Shown piece after piece: positions 20,157-28,700 of a DNA stretch of 64,000 bases (positions are counted from its first letter, which is position 1; each line of letters opens with the position of its first letter). The notes beneath the pieces were generated by a model. That model did not search any database. It had not been told where the DNA came from and saw only the letters and a program-made list of their open reading frames with translations. Source of the DNA: Alloacidobacterium dinghuense (GTDB taxonomy: Bacteria; Acidobacteriota; Terriglobia; Terriglobales; Acidobacteriaceae); the NCBI RefSeq assembly GCF_014274465.1, contig NZ_CP060394.1, forward strand, positions 2,294,001 to 2,358,000, written 5' to 3'. A program made the position numbers and the translations under genes.

Positions 20157-20730
20157 GGTAGTAGGTCAATTTGATCTGGGCGCGAAGTTACCGATAACGA
20201 GACTTTCGGGAACTCTTACCAGAGATTGAGACTTTTCAGCTCAGATCGAGGAATCAGTGTGACAGCCTGAGCGATCAAGAAGCACTCGCACCCGTACGAA
20301 GGATTGATTTCGAGCGCCACCCGATTCTCTATTCTTAGCCGCTCAAGCTTGTCATTTGCCAGCTTCTCTCCGTCGGGGCTTGCAGCGAATCCGTAGATGT
20401 CCATGTCGCTTCTGGTCAGCTCCTGTCCTTGACGCATAACAATGTCAAAGATGATGTTGCCCTGCAGGAGGCTGTCCATCCGCATTCTTGTCACATCGTC
20501 CGCGACCAAGGCAAATGCCTCGTTGCCTTCGGTCCTGATGAAGATAATCACCTGCGCCTCACGAATCAGTAAGCCATCTACGAACCCATCGTGGAACTTG
20601 CTGTTGTAAGCGTTCATTCTCTAGATCGTCGCTTAAGGGCATGGAATTTCACAAGTGAATGAGCGGCACTCCTCAAAAATGGGGTTATCGGTAACTACAA
20701 CCTGGCTGAAACTTAAATTGACCCACTACC
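20157..20730. mobile_element. 574-bp non-autonomous mobile element with passenger gene
   Basis: The ends are inverted repeats. GGTAGTAGGTCAATTT at 20157-20172 mirrors AAATTGACCCACTACC at 20715-20730 (one mismatch in 16). A second inner block, AGTTACCGATAAC at 20186-20198, mirrors GTTATCGGTAACT at 20684-20696 exactly. An 8-bp direct repeat, GGCATTTG, flanks both ends, as expected for a target duplication. Inside is a single minus-strand gene with no transposase features, so the element would be moved in trans. Families making 8-bp duplications include IS1595, IS66, ISL3 and IS256; I cannot assign one. Its right end lies 15 bases before the likely -35 box of the fluoride riboswitch promoter. 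Confidence 0.75.
20216..20617 (-). CDS. Unknown 133-residue passenger gene of the mobile element
   Basis: I do not recognise this protein. It has 133 residues, mixed alpha/beta character, no signal peptide and no TM segment. Notable stretches are LIREAQVIIFIRTEGNEAFALVADDVTRMRMDSLL, shown here only as its two ends LIREAQVIIF and DVTRMRMDSLL, and INPSYGCECFLIAQAVTLIPR near the C-terminus (ends INPSYGCEC and TLIPR). It is not transposase-like: there is no DDE/DEDD pattern or HTH. It is the only gene inside the inverted-repeat element, reading towards its left end. The ATG at 20617 has no clear Shine-Dalgarno site. It may be a cargo, regulatory or immunity-type gene; nothing decides. Confidence 0.6.
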   Translation of the reverse strand: MNAYNSKFHDGFVDGLLIREAQVIIFIRTEGNEAFALVADDVTRMRMDSLLQGNIIFDIVMRQGQELTRSDMDIYGFAASPDGEKLANDKLERLRIENRVALEINPSYGCECFLIAQAVTLIPRSELKSLNLW

Positions 20731-20738
20731 GGCATTTG
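20731..20738. repeat. Target-site duplication, right copy
   Basis: GGCATTTG directly follows the right inverted repeat and is identical to 20149-20156. Confidence 0.7.
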
Positions 20739-20745
20739 AATTGAT

Positions 20746-20774
20746 TTTGCGCTTTGTGCCTGTGGCGCTAAAAT
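20746..20774 (+). promoter_or_regulatory. Likely promoter of the fluoride riboswitch-crcB transcript
   Basis: A -10 box TAAAAT (20769-20774) lies 17 bases after a weak -35 TTTGCG (20746-20751). Transcription would start near 20781, just before the riboswitch aptamer at about 20789. The mobile element ends at 20730, so the promoter itself is intact. Confidence 0.45.
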
Positions 20775-20788
20775 AACTTCAGAATTTA

Positions 20789-20874
20789 AGGGTGAAGGAG
20801 TTCACCTTTAACCGCTGTCCCCTTCTTTAGCCGGACAGATGATGACTCCTGACAGGGAAGCCTGTCGTGGAGTC
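20789..20874 (+). ncRNA. Fluoride riboswitch (crcB motif)
   Basis: The aptamer matches the crcB motif. GGTGAA/TTCACC pairs 20791-20796 with 20801-20806, CTGTCC/GGACAG pairs 20815-20820 with 20833-20838, and AGGAGT/ACTCCT pairs 20796-20801 with 20845-20850. The conserved TTTAACCGC and GATGATGACTCC blocks are present. An alternative hairpin, GACTCC-T-GACAGG-GAAG-CCTGTC-GT-GGAGTC (20844-20874), would capture the aptamer's 3' strand. Binding fluoride should prevent it and allow crcB expression. There is no T-run after that hairpin, so control may be by an early Rho-type stop or another route. Confidence 0.93.
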
Positions 20875-20950
20875 GTATTCCCCCGGCGCGCTTCCCGAAT
20901 AGATATTGAATGGTTTGGACTTCCCGTTGAACGTGGAGGAAGGAGACTGT

Positions 20951-21328
20951 TTGCAGAACTACGTCTACATTGCTTTGGGCGGCGCGCTTGGATCCCTTAC
21001 TCGTTATTGGGTTGGAGCCACGGTTGCAAACCGCATGGGCACGAGGTTTCCCTACGGCACTTTCATCGTGAACATCACTGCCTGCCTCATTCTAGGGTTC
21101 GCACTCACTCTGATGGGCAAACGGCCGGAGATTAGTCCAGCTCTGCGTTTTCTGATTCCGATTGGGTTTGTCGGCGCCTACAGCACCTTCTCGACATTTG
21201 AGTGGGAGACATTTGCGAACCTGCAGACGGGCGCATTTTTCATCGCAGGGCTCTATGTGATTCTGAGCTGTGTTCTTGGACTCGCCGCGGTTTGGTGCGG
21301 TGTGCTGCTTGCGCGGCTCTGCTCGTGA
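20951..21328 (+). CDS. crcB: Fluoride ion exporter CrcB/Fluc
   Basis: A small dual-topology fluoride channel that expels F- from the cytoplasm. The best start is TTG at 20951: it has AAGGAG about 6 bases upstream and gives MQNYVYIALGGALGSLTRYW, the standard CrcB N-terminus (125 residues). A GTG/ATG-type start at 20906 would add 15 atypical residues. Four TM helices, the FGTFIVN-like motif (PYGTFIVNITAC) and the GFVGAYSTFSTFEWET pore signature are present. It is controlled by the fluoride riboswitch upstream and followed 30 bases later by a DUF190 gene, a common partner. Confidence 0.95.
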   Translation: MQNYVYIALGGALGSLTRYWVGATVANRMGTRFPYGTFIVNITACLILGFALTLMGKRPEISPALRFLIPIGFVGAYSTFSTFEWETFANLQTGAFFIAGLYVILSCVLGLAAVWCGVLLARLCS

Positions 21329-21358
21329 GCGGATGATGATTGCCGAAGTGGAGAAGCT

Positions 21359-22075
21359 ATGTTGAATCCGGGAAAAGCGGCCAAAATTTCGATCTATCTG
21401 AGCGAAGGATCGACCCACAAGGGTGCGGCAGCCTATGCGAGCATTCTCGATTTCTTGTTCTTTCGTGGCGTTACCGGCGCGACCGTGTTGAAGGGAGTGG
21501 CCGGGTTTGGCGCGGATCATCATCTGCATTCCGCGAGCATGGTGGATATCTCAGACAAAATGCCGATGAAGATTGAGTTCATTGAAACTCAGGAGAAAGT
21601 GGACGAACTGTTGCCGCAGCTACAGGAGATGGCTGGGACGGGCATGATCGAAATACAGGAGACAATGATCGCCAAGCCACCACAAGCGGCAAAAGCGAAG
21701 AAGCCTCCTGCGCCGCACGTGAAGATCGAAGGCAAAGCGAAGCTGATGCGAATCTATGTTGGCGAGAGCGACCGCTGGCAGGATAAGCCGCTGCACGAAG
21801 CGCTGGTCACGGCGATGCGCGCTCACGATCTTGCCGGGGTGACGGTCTATCGCGGCATCTCCGGCTACGGGGCGCACCGCCGGGTGCATAAGGAAAAGCC
21901 GTTTCACCTGTCGCGTGACAACTCGATGATGCTGACGGTTGTGGATACGGAAGAAAAGCTCAAGTCTTTCCTGCCGGTAGTGGACCAGATGGTGCAGGAG
22001 GGGTTGGTTGTGCTTTCCGACGTAGACATCATTAAGTACGCGCATCGGGCGGAGACCGGCGAGGCCCACGATTAG
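21359..22075 (+). CDS. Double DUF190 protein, CrcB partner
   Basis: A 238-residue soluble protein made of two DUF190 domains (about 1-105 and 120-235). Each has the same pattern: ISIYLSEGSTHKGAAAYASI / RIYVGESDRWQDKPLHEALV, then GVTGATVLKGVAGFG / DLAGVTVYRGISGYG, then a His-rich HLHS / HRRVHKEKPFHLS segment. DUF190 proteins are PII-like in fold and are often beside crcB; their role is not established. It is probably in the riboswitch-controlled operon and is ended by the strong terminator at 22139-22170. Confidence 0.9.
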   Translation: MLNPGKAAKISIYLSEGSTHKGAAAYASILDFLFFRGVTGATVLKGVAGFGADHHLHSASMVDISDKMPMKIEFIETQEKVDELLPQLQEMAGTGMIEIQETMIAKPPQAAKAKKPPAPHVKIEGKAKLMRIYVGESDRWQDKPLHEALVTAMRAHDLAGVTVYRGISGYGAHRRVHKEKPFHLSRDNSMMLTVVDTEEKLKSFLPVVDQMVQEGLVVLSDVDIIKYAHRAETGEAHD

Positions 22076-22138
22076 CTGCCCCGCTCCAACGTACCTATTG
22101 ACACCTCGCGTAAAATAGAAACAGAAAGAAGTGCATTT

Positions 22139-22170
22139 CAGGCCCGCTCTCAAGCGGGCCTGAGCCTTTT
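22139..22170 (+). terminator. Rho-independent terminator of crcB-DUF190
   Basis: CAGGCCCGCT (22139-22148) pairs perfectly with AGCGGGCCTG (22153-22162) around a CTCA loop, followed by AGCCTTTT. Confidence 0.85.
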
Positions 22171-22236
22171 AGAATCAGATTCTTGCCCATAACTGACTGT
22201 AGTTGCAAATATTTGCGGAATGTAACAATAAGAGTA

Positions 22237-22253
22237 TTGTTTTCAATAATTTA
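22237..22253. repeat. TTGTTTTCAAT intergenic repeat, copy 1
   Basis: TTGTTTTCAATAATTTA followed by a C-rich run (ACCACCCTCCCCC). Two further copies lie after uvrC at 57298 and 57370, where a G-run follows instead. All are at gene ends. Confidence 0.55.
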
Positions 22254-22279
22254 ACCACCCTCCCCCTTAGGCCTCCGAC

Positions 22280-23656
22280 TCACTTGAGCGGCTTGAGATC
22301 CTGCAGGACGGTCGGGATCAGTTCCGAGACGGTCGGATGGATGTGCATGGCGCGCGAGATCGTTGTGTAAGGCTTTTTGGCGTACATTACGTCGAGAATG
22401 CAGTGGATGACTTCATCGCATCCAGTGCCGAGAAGTGAAGCGCCGAGAATTGCTTTCGTCTCGGCATCGACAAGAATTTTGAGGAAACCCTCCGTCTCAC
22501 CCTTTTCGTAGGCACGGCCTACCCTGGTCATGGCGCGTGTGCCGATGAGAGCCGGTCTTCCGGATTGACGCACTTCCCTTTCCGTCATACCGGCGCGTCC
22601 GAGCGGCGGATCGGTATACAGGCAGTGAGCCGGGATGCGATCGCTGACGCGGCGAGGATCGTTGTCGAGCAGGTTGGCGGCGACGATTTCGAAGTCGTTG
22701 TATGAGGTGTGGGTAAAAGCGCCCTTGCCGTTGCAATCGCCCATGGCCCAGATGCCGGGGACGTTGGTCCGGAGCTGGTCGTCGACCTTGATGTAGCCGC
22801 GCTCATCAGATTCGACGCCGGCGCGATCAAGGCCGAGATCGTCGGTATTAGGGCGGCGCCCTACTGCAAGCAGGATGTGGGATCCGACGCTCACCGATGC
22901 ATCGGCTTCGCATTCGACGCCGACGGCTACGTCACTGCCCCGCTGTTCGAGGTGAATACACTTGGCGTTGAGCCGGATCTTGATGCCTTCTTTTTCGAGG
23001 AAGCCCTTGATGGCTTCGGAGACATCTTCGTCCTCGTGCTGCACCAGTCGCGGACCCATTTCGACGACGGCGACTTCGCTTCCAAAGCGGCGATACATCT
23101 GCGCGAATTCGAGGCCAATGTAGCTGCCGCCGACGACGACGAGATGGCGCGGGAGTGTATCTAACTGCAGAATACCGACGTTTGTCAGGAACGGGACGGT
23201 GTCGACGCCCGGCATGTCCGGGATGTGGGCGCGTCCGCCGACGTTGAGGAAGATTTGATCGGCGGAGAGTAGATCATCGCCTACCCGGATTTCGTGTGCA
23301 GACTCGAAGCGCGCGTGACCGGTGTAGACGGTGCAATTTTCCAAGCCGCGCAGCCACCCTTCGACTCCAGTACGGGATTTGCCGGAGATCTGATCCTTGC
23401 GAGCCTTGACTGCCTTCATGTCTACGGTGACCGGGCCCGCAGCGACCCCGTATTCTGCCGCAGTGCGCGCCTTGTGCGCGACGTACGCGCTCGCAACAAG
23501 CGTCTTGGTGGGAATGCAGCCGGTGTTAACGCAGGTTCCGCCAAAGAGCTTGCGTTCAATCATGGCAACCTTGCGGCCAGCTGCGGTGAGGCGTCCCGCT
23601 AACGAAGGACCGGCCTGACCGGCCCCGACGATGATGGCGTCAAATCGATTAGTCAT
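22280..23656 (-). CDS. MerA-like pyridine nucleotide-disulfide oxidoreductase
   Basis: A 458-residue class I flavoprotein disulfide reductase. It has the FAD fold DAIIVGAGQAGPSLAGRL (about 6-23), the redox-active pair GGTCVNTGCIPTKT (Cys42 and Cys47), an NAD(P) fold HLVVVGGSYIGLEFAQMYR, WAMGDCNGKGAFTHTSYND, and the C-terminal HIHPTVSELIPT with the catalytic His-Glu pair. It resembles MerA but lacks the C-terminal vicinal Cys pair and the N-terminal HMA domain needed for Hg(II) reduction. No mer genes surround it, so mercury reduction is unlikely. The real disulfide or quinone substrate is unknown. It is a single gene on the minus strand. Confidence 0.88.
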   Translation of the reverse strand: MTNRFDAIIVGAGQAGPSLAGRLTAAGRKVAMIERKLFGGTCVNTGCIPTKTLVASAYVAHKARTAAEYGVAAGPVTVDMKAVKARKDQISGKSRTGVEGWLRGLENCTVYTGHARFESAHEIRVGDDLLSADQIFLNVGGRAHIPDMPGVDTVPFLTNVGILQLDTLPRHLVVVGGSYIGLEFAQMYRRFGSEVAVVEMGPRLVQHEDEDVSEAIKGFLEKEGIKIRLNAKCIHLEQRGSDVAVGVECEADASVSVGSHILLAVGRRPNTDDLGLDRAGVESDERGYIKVDDQLRTNVPGIWAMGDCNGKGAFTHTSYNDFEIVAANLLDNDPRRVSDRIPAHCLYTDPPLGRAGMTEREVRQSGRPALIGTRAMTRVGRAYEKGETEGFLKILVDAETKAILGASLLGTGCDEVIHCILDVMYAKKPYTTISRAMHIHPTVSELIPTVLQDLKPLK

Positions 23657-23830
23657 GTGAGTGTGTCGCTCTTCCGGGAGTATAGCTCGGCAAAATGCGC
23701 GGCGTTATCACGCTCATGTACATTTAGGTCAAACGCTTTTCTCGTTTTGCCGTCCCGCGTATCGGTACTCGTAGAAGTACGGGTTATGCCGGATGGCGAA
23801 CATTTGCAGGGAAGACCAAAAGGAGCAGAC

Positions 23831-25150
23831 ATGGTTACTCGCCGGGAATTTCTCGACACGCTTGCAGTTGGAGCGGCAGGCATGGCGATTGGAGCAACGG
23901 CCAAAAGTTACGCTCAGATTCTGGGCTCGAACGATCGTATTAACTTTGCCACATTTGGTTTGAATAGCCGCGCCTATGCGCATCTGTCTGCGTTGGGGGC
24001 TAACAAGGATGCTGCACGCCTGTCTCACGTGTGCGATGTCGACACCACGATTCTGGGGAAATTCTGCGGCAGTGTGCAGAAAGAGCTCGGATATGAGCCT
24101 GCCACAGACCAGGATTATCGCAAGGTGCTTGCCTCGAAGGATGTGGACGCGATTACGATTGCGACTCCTGACCACTGGCATACACCGTTAGCGATTGCGG
24201 GGCTGCAGGCGGGCAAACATGTGTATGTAGAGAAGCCGTGCAGCCACAATCCTGCTGAAGGGGCGTTGCTTGTCGAGGCGCAAAAGAAATACGGCAAGCT
24301 CGTGCAGATGGGCAACCAGCAGCGCTCGTCCAAGCACACGATTGAGATTGTTAACAAGATTCATGATGGGCTGATTGGCCGGGCTTATTTTGCGAAAGCC
24401 TGGTACAGCAATACGCGCAAGTCCATTGGGACGGGAAAAGAGATCGCGGTTCCCGCTACTCTTAATTGGGATCTGTGGCAGGGACCTGCGCCGAGAAGAC
24501 CGTATAAGGACAATCTCCATCCTTATAACTGGCACTGGTTCTGGATCTATGGAACGGGCGAGACGTTGAATAACGGGACGCACGAAGTGGATGTATGCCG
24601 CTGGGCTTTGGGTGTGGACTTACCCAATCGCGTTACGGCTTCCGGCGGGAGATATCAATTCAAAGACGACTGGCAGTTCTATGACACGCTTGTCACCAGC
24701 TTTGAGTATGACGATAAGGCGATCAGCTGGGAGGGCAAGTGCTGCAACGGAATGCGATATTACGGGCGCGACCGCGGATCGACGATCATGGGCACGACAG
24801 GATCGGTGCTGGTCGATCGTGACGGCTACGAGATCTACGACCTGCACGGCAAGAAGACCGATGAGTTCAAGACCGGCAGCGAGACCAGCTCTTCTGATCT
24901 GACCGGGCGCGATTCGATGACGGATGATCACTTCGCAAACTTCATTGCCGGCATTCGCACTGGGGCGAAGTTGAACGCTCCAGTAGCAGAAGGAAATGTT
25001 GCGGTGACGATGCTTCAGCTTTCGAACATTGCGTGGAAGGTGAATCGCGAGCTGAAACTGGATACCAAGAACGGGAAAATTCTTGGCGACGCGGAAGCGA
25101 TGAAGGGCTGGAACCGCGAATACGAGAAAGGCTGGGAGCCTCGTATCTAG
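23831..25150 (+). CDS. Tat-exported Gfo/Idh/MocA family oxidoreductase
   Basis: An NAD(P)-dependent oxidoreductase-like protein of 439 residues from the ATG at 23831, which has AAAAGGAG just upstream. It begins with a twin-arginine signal, TRREFLDTLAVGAAGMAIG, ending near KSYAQ. The Gfo/Idh/MocA core follows, with the cofactor-binding region beginning INFATFGLNSRAYAHLSALG, DAITIATPDHWHTPLAIAGL and the hallmark HVYVEKPCSHNPAEG. A longer in-frame extension to 23657 has no family match. Tat export of a prefolded, cofactor-loaded sugar oxidoreductase is common in Acidobacteriota and Planctomycetes. The substrate is not known. Confidence 0.9.
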   Translation: MVTRREFLDTLAVGAAGMAIGATAKSYAQILGSNDRINFATFGLNSRAYAHLSALGANKDAARLSHVCDVDTTILGKFCGSVQKELGYEPATDQDYRKVLASKDVDAITIATPDHWHTPLAIAGLQAGKHVYVEKPCSHNPAEGALLVEAQKKYGKLVQMGNQQRSSKHTIEIVNKIHDGLIGRAYFAKAWYSNTRKSIGTGKEIAVPATLNWDLWQGPAPRRPYKDNLHPYNWHWFWIYGTGETLNNGTHEVDVCRWALGVDLPNRVTASGGRYQFKDDWQFYDTLVTSFEYDDKAISWEGKCCNGMRYYGRDRGSTIMGTTGSVLVDRDGYEIYDLHGKKTDEFKTGSETSSSDLTGRDSMTDDHFANFIAGIRTGAKLNAPVAEGNVAVTMLQLSNIAWKVNRELKLDTKNGKILGDAEAMKGWNREYEKGWEPRI

Positions 25151-25165
25151 CCGCCTGATCTTCAG

Positions 25166-25192
25166 GGGAAGCGGTCCGTACGCTCGCTTCCC
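25166..25192. terminator. Terminator between convergent genes
   Basis: GGGAAGCG (25166-25173) pairs with CGCTTCCC (25185-25192) around an 11-base loop, followed by TTCCTTAA. It sits between the convergent oxidoreductase and SRPBCC genes and can serve both. Confidence 0.6.
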
Positions 25193-25196
25193 TTCC

Positions 25197-25712
25197 TTAA
25201 CGGATCAACATTTGCATCTTGGTCAGGGATAAGCCCCAGAGCTCCTGATGCCAATGCCAATCGCTCGGATTGGCAAATCCAGAATGACGTATGCGCAGGA
25301 GCGCATCGGCACGCACAGTTCGTATGGCCACGCGAAGCTGACTGACACAGGTGCGCGTACGCGATCTTACGTACCAGCGTATGTTCAGGTCCTGCGGCGA
25401 GATGCTTTTGTACTCGGCAAGAATGCTGGCCGTTACCCGATGGTTGCTGCGCAGTTCAATCGATAGCGCTTCTCCGGTCGTGGGATTCCCAGTGCAGCGG
25501 ATTTCATCCGAGTCAGGCGGGGTGAGCCACGTCTCAATGTATTCGGGTATTGTCAGCGCATAGAAAAGCCGCGCGGGGGCAACACTGAAAGCGGCGCTGG
25601 ATCGAACAGACAGAGGCTGGATCGAATCACTTTCAGCTGCCGTCTCAAAGATGGCTTCGCGTCGAGGCTGTGAAGATGTGATGATGACCGGGGACTGAAG
25701 ATATGCGCTCAT
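25197..25712 (-). CDS. SRPBCC/AHSA1-like domain protein
   Basis: A 171-residue START-like (SRPBCC) protein. The hydrophobic-pocket fold is indicated by VRSSAAFSVAPARLFYALTI, PEYIETWLTPP and the C-terminal helix region FANPSDWHWHQELWGLSLTKM, typical of the AHSA1 group. A 35-residue N-terminal tail has low complexity. It starts 19 bases after the TonB-dependent receptor stop on the same strand, so the two are likely co-transcribed. Its link to the receptor is unclear; a ligand-binding role is possible. Confidence 0.75.
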   Translation of the reverse strand: MSAYLQSPVIITSSQPRREAIFETAAESDSIQPLSVRSSAAFSVAPARLFYALTIPEYIETWLTPPDSDEIRCTGNPTTGEALSIELRSNHRVTASILAEYKSISPQDLNIRWYVRSRTRTCVSQLRVAIRTVRADALLRIRHSGFANPSDWHWHQELWGLSLTKMQMLIR

Positions 25713-25731
25713 GTATCACTCTTTCGGCTAT

Positions 25732-28700
25732 TTAGAAAATAACTTTCGCTCCCAGGATCACGAATCGATTGCCCGAGGTGAGACCGGTTGGAGTTGGAAC
25801 CGTTCCGGTGTTGTTAAGGTCAACAGTGCCAAGGTTGTTCGACTCCGCCACGAAAGCTCCGGGCGTACCGCGGTAGGCCTGGTTCAGTACGTTGTAGGCG
25901 GCCATCGAAAGCTCGACGTTGATGCGTTCGGTAATCGGAGTGCTCTTGAGGATGGTCGTATCAAGTTCACTGAAAGTTACGCCACGATTGATGCCACGTC
26001 CAGAACCGGGGTAAGGATTGCCAACAAGTTTCGCGTAAGCCTGATTGTTGATAATCCAGTGCGCCGTCGTCGGGTTCATAGGTGTACCGGGGTTGTAGTT
26101 GCCATTGCCGTCAATGAAGTCGCTCTGATAGGTAACAAATTGCGGCGGCCCAAGCGTCGGGCTGCCATTCACGGTCGGACCGGTGTACGGGTTGTAGTAT
26201 GCCACGGCGTTCAGCGGAGCTTTCTTATTGGAAAGAACGAGGCGGCTGGTGTCGACTCCAACGCCGACATTAAAGTTGCCGTTGAAAGCCGCGTCACCGT
26301 AGCTTATGTCCGGTGTGAAGGCATCGAGGCCAACCGGTTGATAGAAAGTATAGGGCTGTCCTGAGTCGTAGCGATATATGGAATCAAATGCGTAGCCGTT
26401 GATGAGTCGCGACAACAGACCGCTCTTGCGTTGCGTGCGGGGAAAGTCATACATGAATCCAAGGCCAACTACATTTGGGAAATCGTTACCGCTGACACCG
26501 CGCTCGGGAGCATCGGGGTTCAGCGGATTTTGCGGAAATGCGATTGATGAACCACCAACTCCCGTGCTGCGAAACGCGTCGGTTGCGTTGTCGATTGCCC
26601 GACTCTGCGTGAACGCAAAGGTTCCGGTAAGACCGTGGAAATTGCGGGTGGTGATGTTGAGCTGAAGGCCGTTGTAATTTGCCCACGCTGTATTGTTAAC
26701 TACGCTGTTGTTGCCCAAGGAACAGTCGGGACGTCCATAGCCGACTGCGTTCGGATCCTGGCAGAGCGTGACAGGAACATAGTTCGGAAAGTCCATCTGA
26801 ACTGGGAGCAAGAATGGGTTCGCATCACTACTCTGGAAATTCTTATGTGTAACGCTGCCGGTGTAACGAAGTTCTCCGACCGCTGCGCTTCCGAGTTGAT
26901 GCTGGATTGCAAGCGTGTAGATCTGCGTGTACGGCGGGCGAAATGTCAGAGGAACTCCACCCTGGTCGCGCATACGCGGATCGGCCCCGCGTGGCAGCGC
27001 AGGCAGATTAGCAGTGCGCACCCCTCCAACGGTGAAGCTTCCGTTTGAAGGAAGGCAGTTTGCGCCATTGCATACGATCTGTCCGGTATTGGATGTAGGC
27101 GCGAGAACGGCATCATTACTGAAGATGTTGTAAAACGATGGATTGGAGTTGATGGCATAGCCGCCGCGTACAACCATCTGCTTGTCGAAGGTGGGGTTCC
27201 AGGCAAATCCAAGGCGTGGCTGAAAGTTCTTATAGAAGTCGTTGACTGCTGCCACTGTGCGGTCCGCCAGAGGCAGTGTCGGATCCCAGAATGCTGTGGA
27301 GGGGTTTGACTCGCGTGCAACTGTTTCATTATGAAGCGTGTTGTACGGCTGGCTGAAGTACTCCCAGCGCATGCCAATGTGCGCGGTGAAGCTCGGAGTT
27401 ACTCTCCAGTCATCCTGTATATACCCGGCTGCATCCAGTTCTGTGAATTTAGTCGTGTAGTTACCGTCGGCAAGACTAAGAGTAGAAGCGTTTTGCGCGG
27501 TTTGTCCTGCGAGAGGTCCATTCGCCAGGAAGTTACTAAGAGTGTTGAAAACGAATGTTCCGCCGTAGCTGGGAAGATAGGCGCTTGGAGAATTCTGATA
27601 GTCGATTTCGCCGCCGAGCAGAAGCGTGTGGTTGCCGTGACTCCAAGTGGCGTTGTTCTGTACCTGTGTAACCTTTACGATGCGGCCCTGGGGGATTTGC
27701 GGGTTCTGCGTGTAGCCGAAGCTGAGATCGCTGCTTCCGGTAAATACGACATCGGATGGACAGTCGACTACATCAGAGGCGCTGCAACTGGGATATGCGC
27801 CTCCTTCCAGATAGGCTCTGGTCTGCTGGAAGCTATAGCGAAGCTGATCGACCCAGTGTGTATTGAAGGTATGCGTCCAATCGGCTCCAATCGAGTGTGC
27901 GCCACCTAGTGAATCGCCCCAACCGCCGGCCGCAATATCGCCAGCCGCAGCGGCCAGATCGAGATCCTGATAGAAGTAGCGCAGAAACAGATGGTCGGCT
28001 CCGGTCGGTTGCCAGTCGAGCCGGCCGAGATGTTCCTGATCCCTGTACGGCGTGGTGATGAGGCGCTGCACGAGTGAGAATGGAATCGTAGTGGTGACGC
28101 CTCCGGGGCCGGTAACGGTCTGCATGGTGATTGCGCCGACGGGCTGAGGATTGCCAGTCTTCACGCCATATGGACCATAGTTCTGCAGAATGGCAACGGA
28201 TGGATTGTTTGGAAACACGGATGCGAGCTGCTGGAGCCCAGCCGGGGTGGGCGTAAGAGTGCCATCGGTTGGATTGTTTGATACAGCAGGCGCAGCACCG
28301 GTGTGAATCGTGTTCCAGTAAGTGCTCCCAAAGAACCAGAGCTTATCTTTCAGAATTGGTCCACCGAGTGTGCCGCCGTAGCGGTTCTCAACGTAACGAG
28401 TCAGCTGTGTCGGCATGCATCCTGTGGTTGTCGGGTCTTGGCCAGGCAAGCAGTATCCAAAGAGAGGATTCTTTGCTTGATTCGTGAATGAAGACAGGAA
28501 CTGCCCCTGATAGTATTCAAAGCCGCTGCCATGAAACTGGTTCGTTCCTGATTTCGTGATGTAGTTGACGACCGCGCCTGCGTTGCGACCGTACTGAGCA
28601 CTGTAGTTGTTGGTGATGACCTGCAGCTGCCCGATCGCGTCCTGATTGCCGAAGAAGACCTGCGGACCGCCGATGGTATTGTCATTATTCGACTGCCCAT

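Noticed and set aside
23657-23830. N-terminal extension of the Gfo/Idh/MocA protein
   Set aside because: The extension would precede the Tat signal, which must be N-terminal, and a good ribosome site precedes the ATG at 23831.
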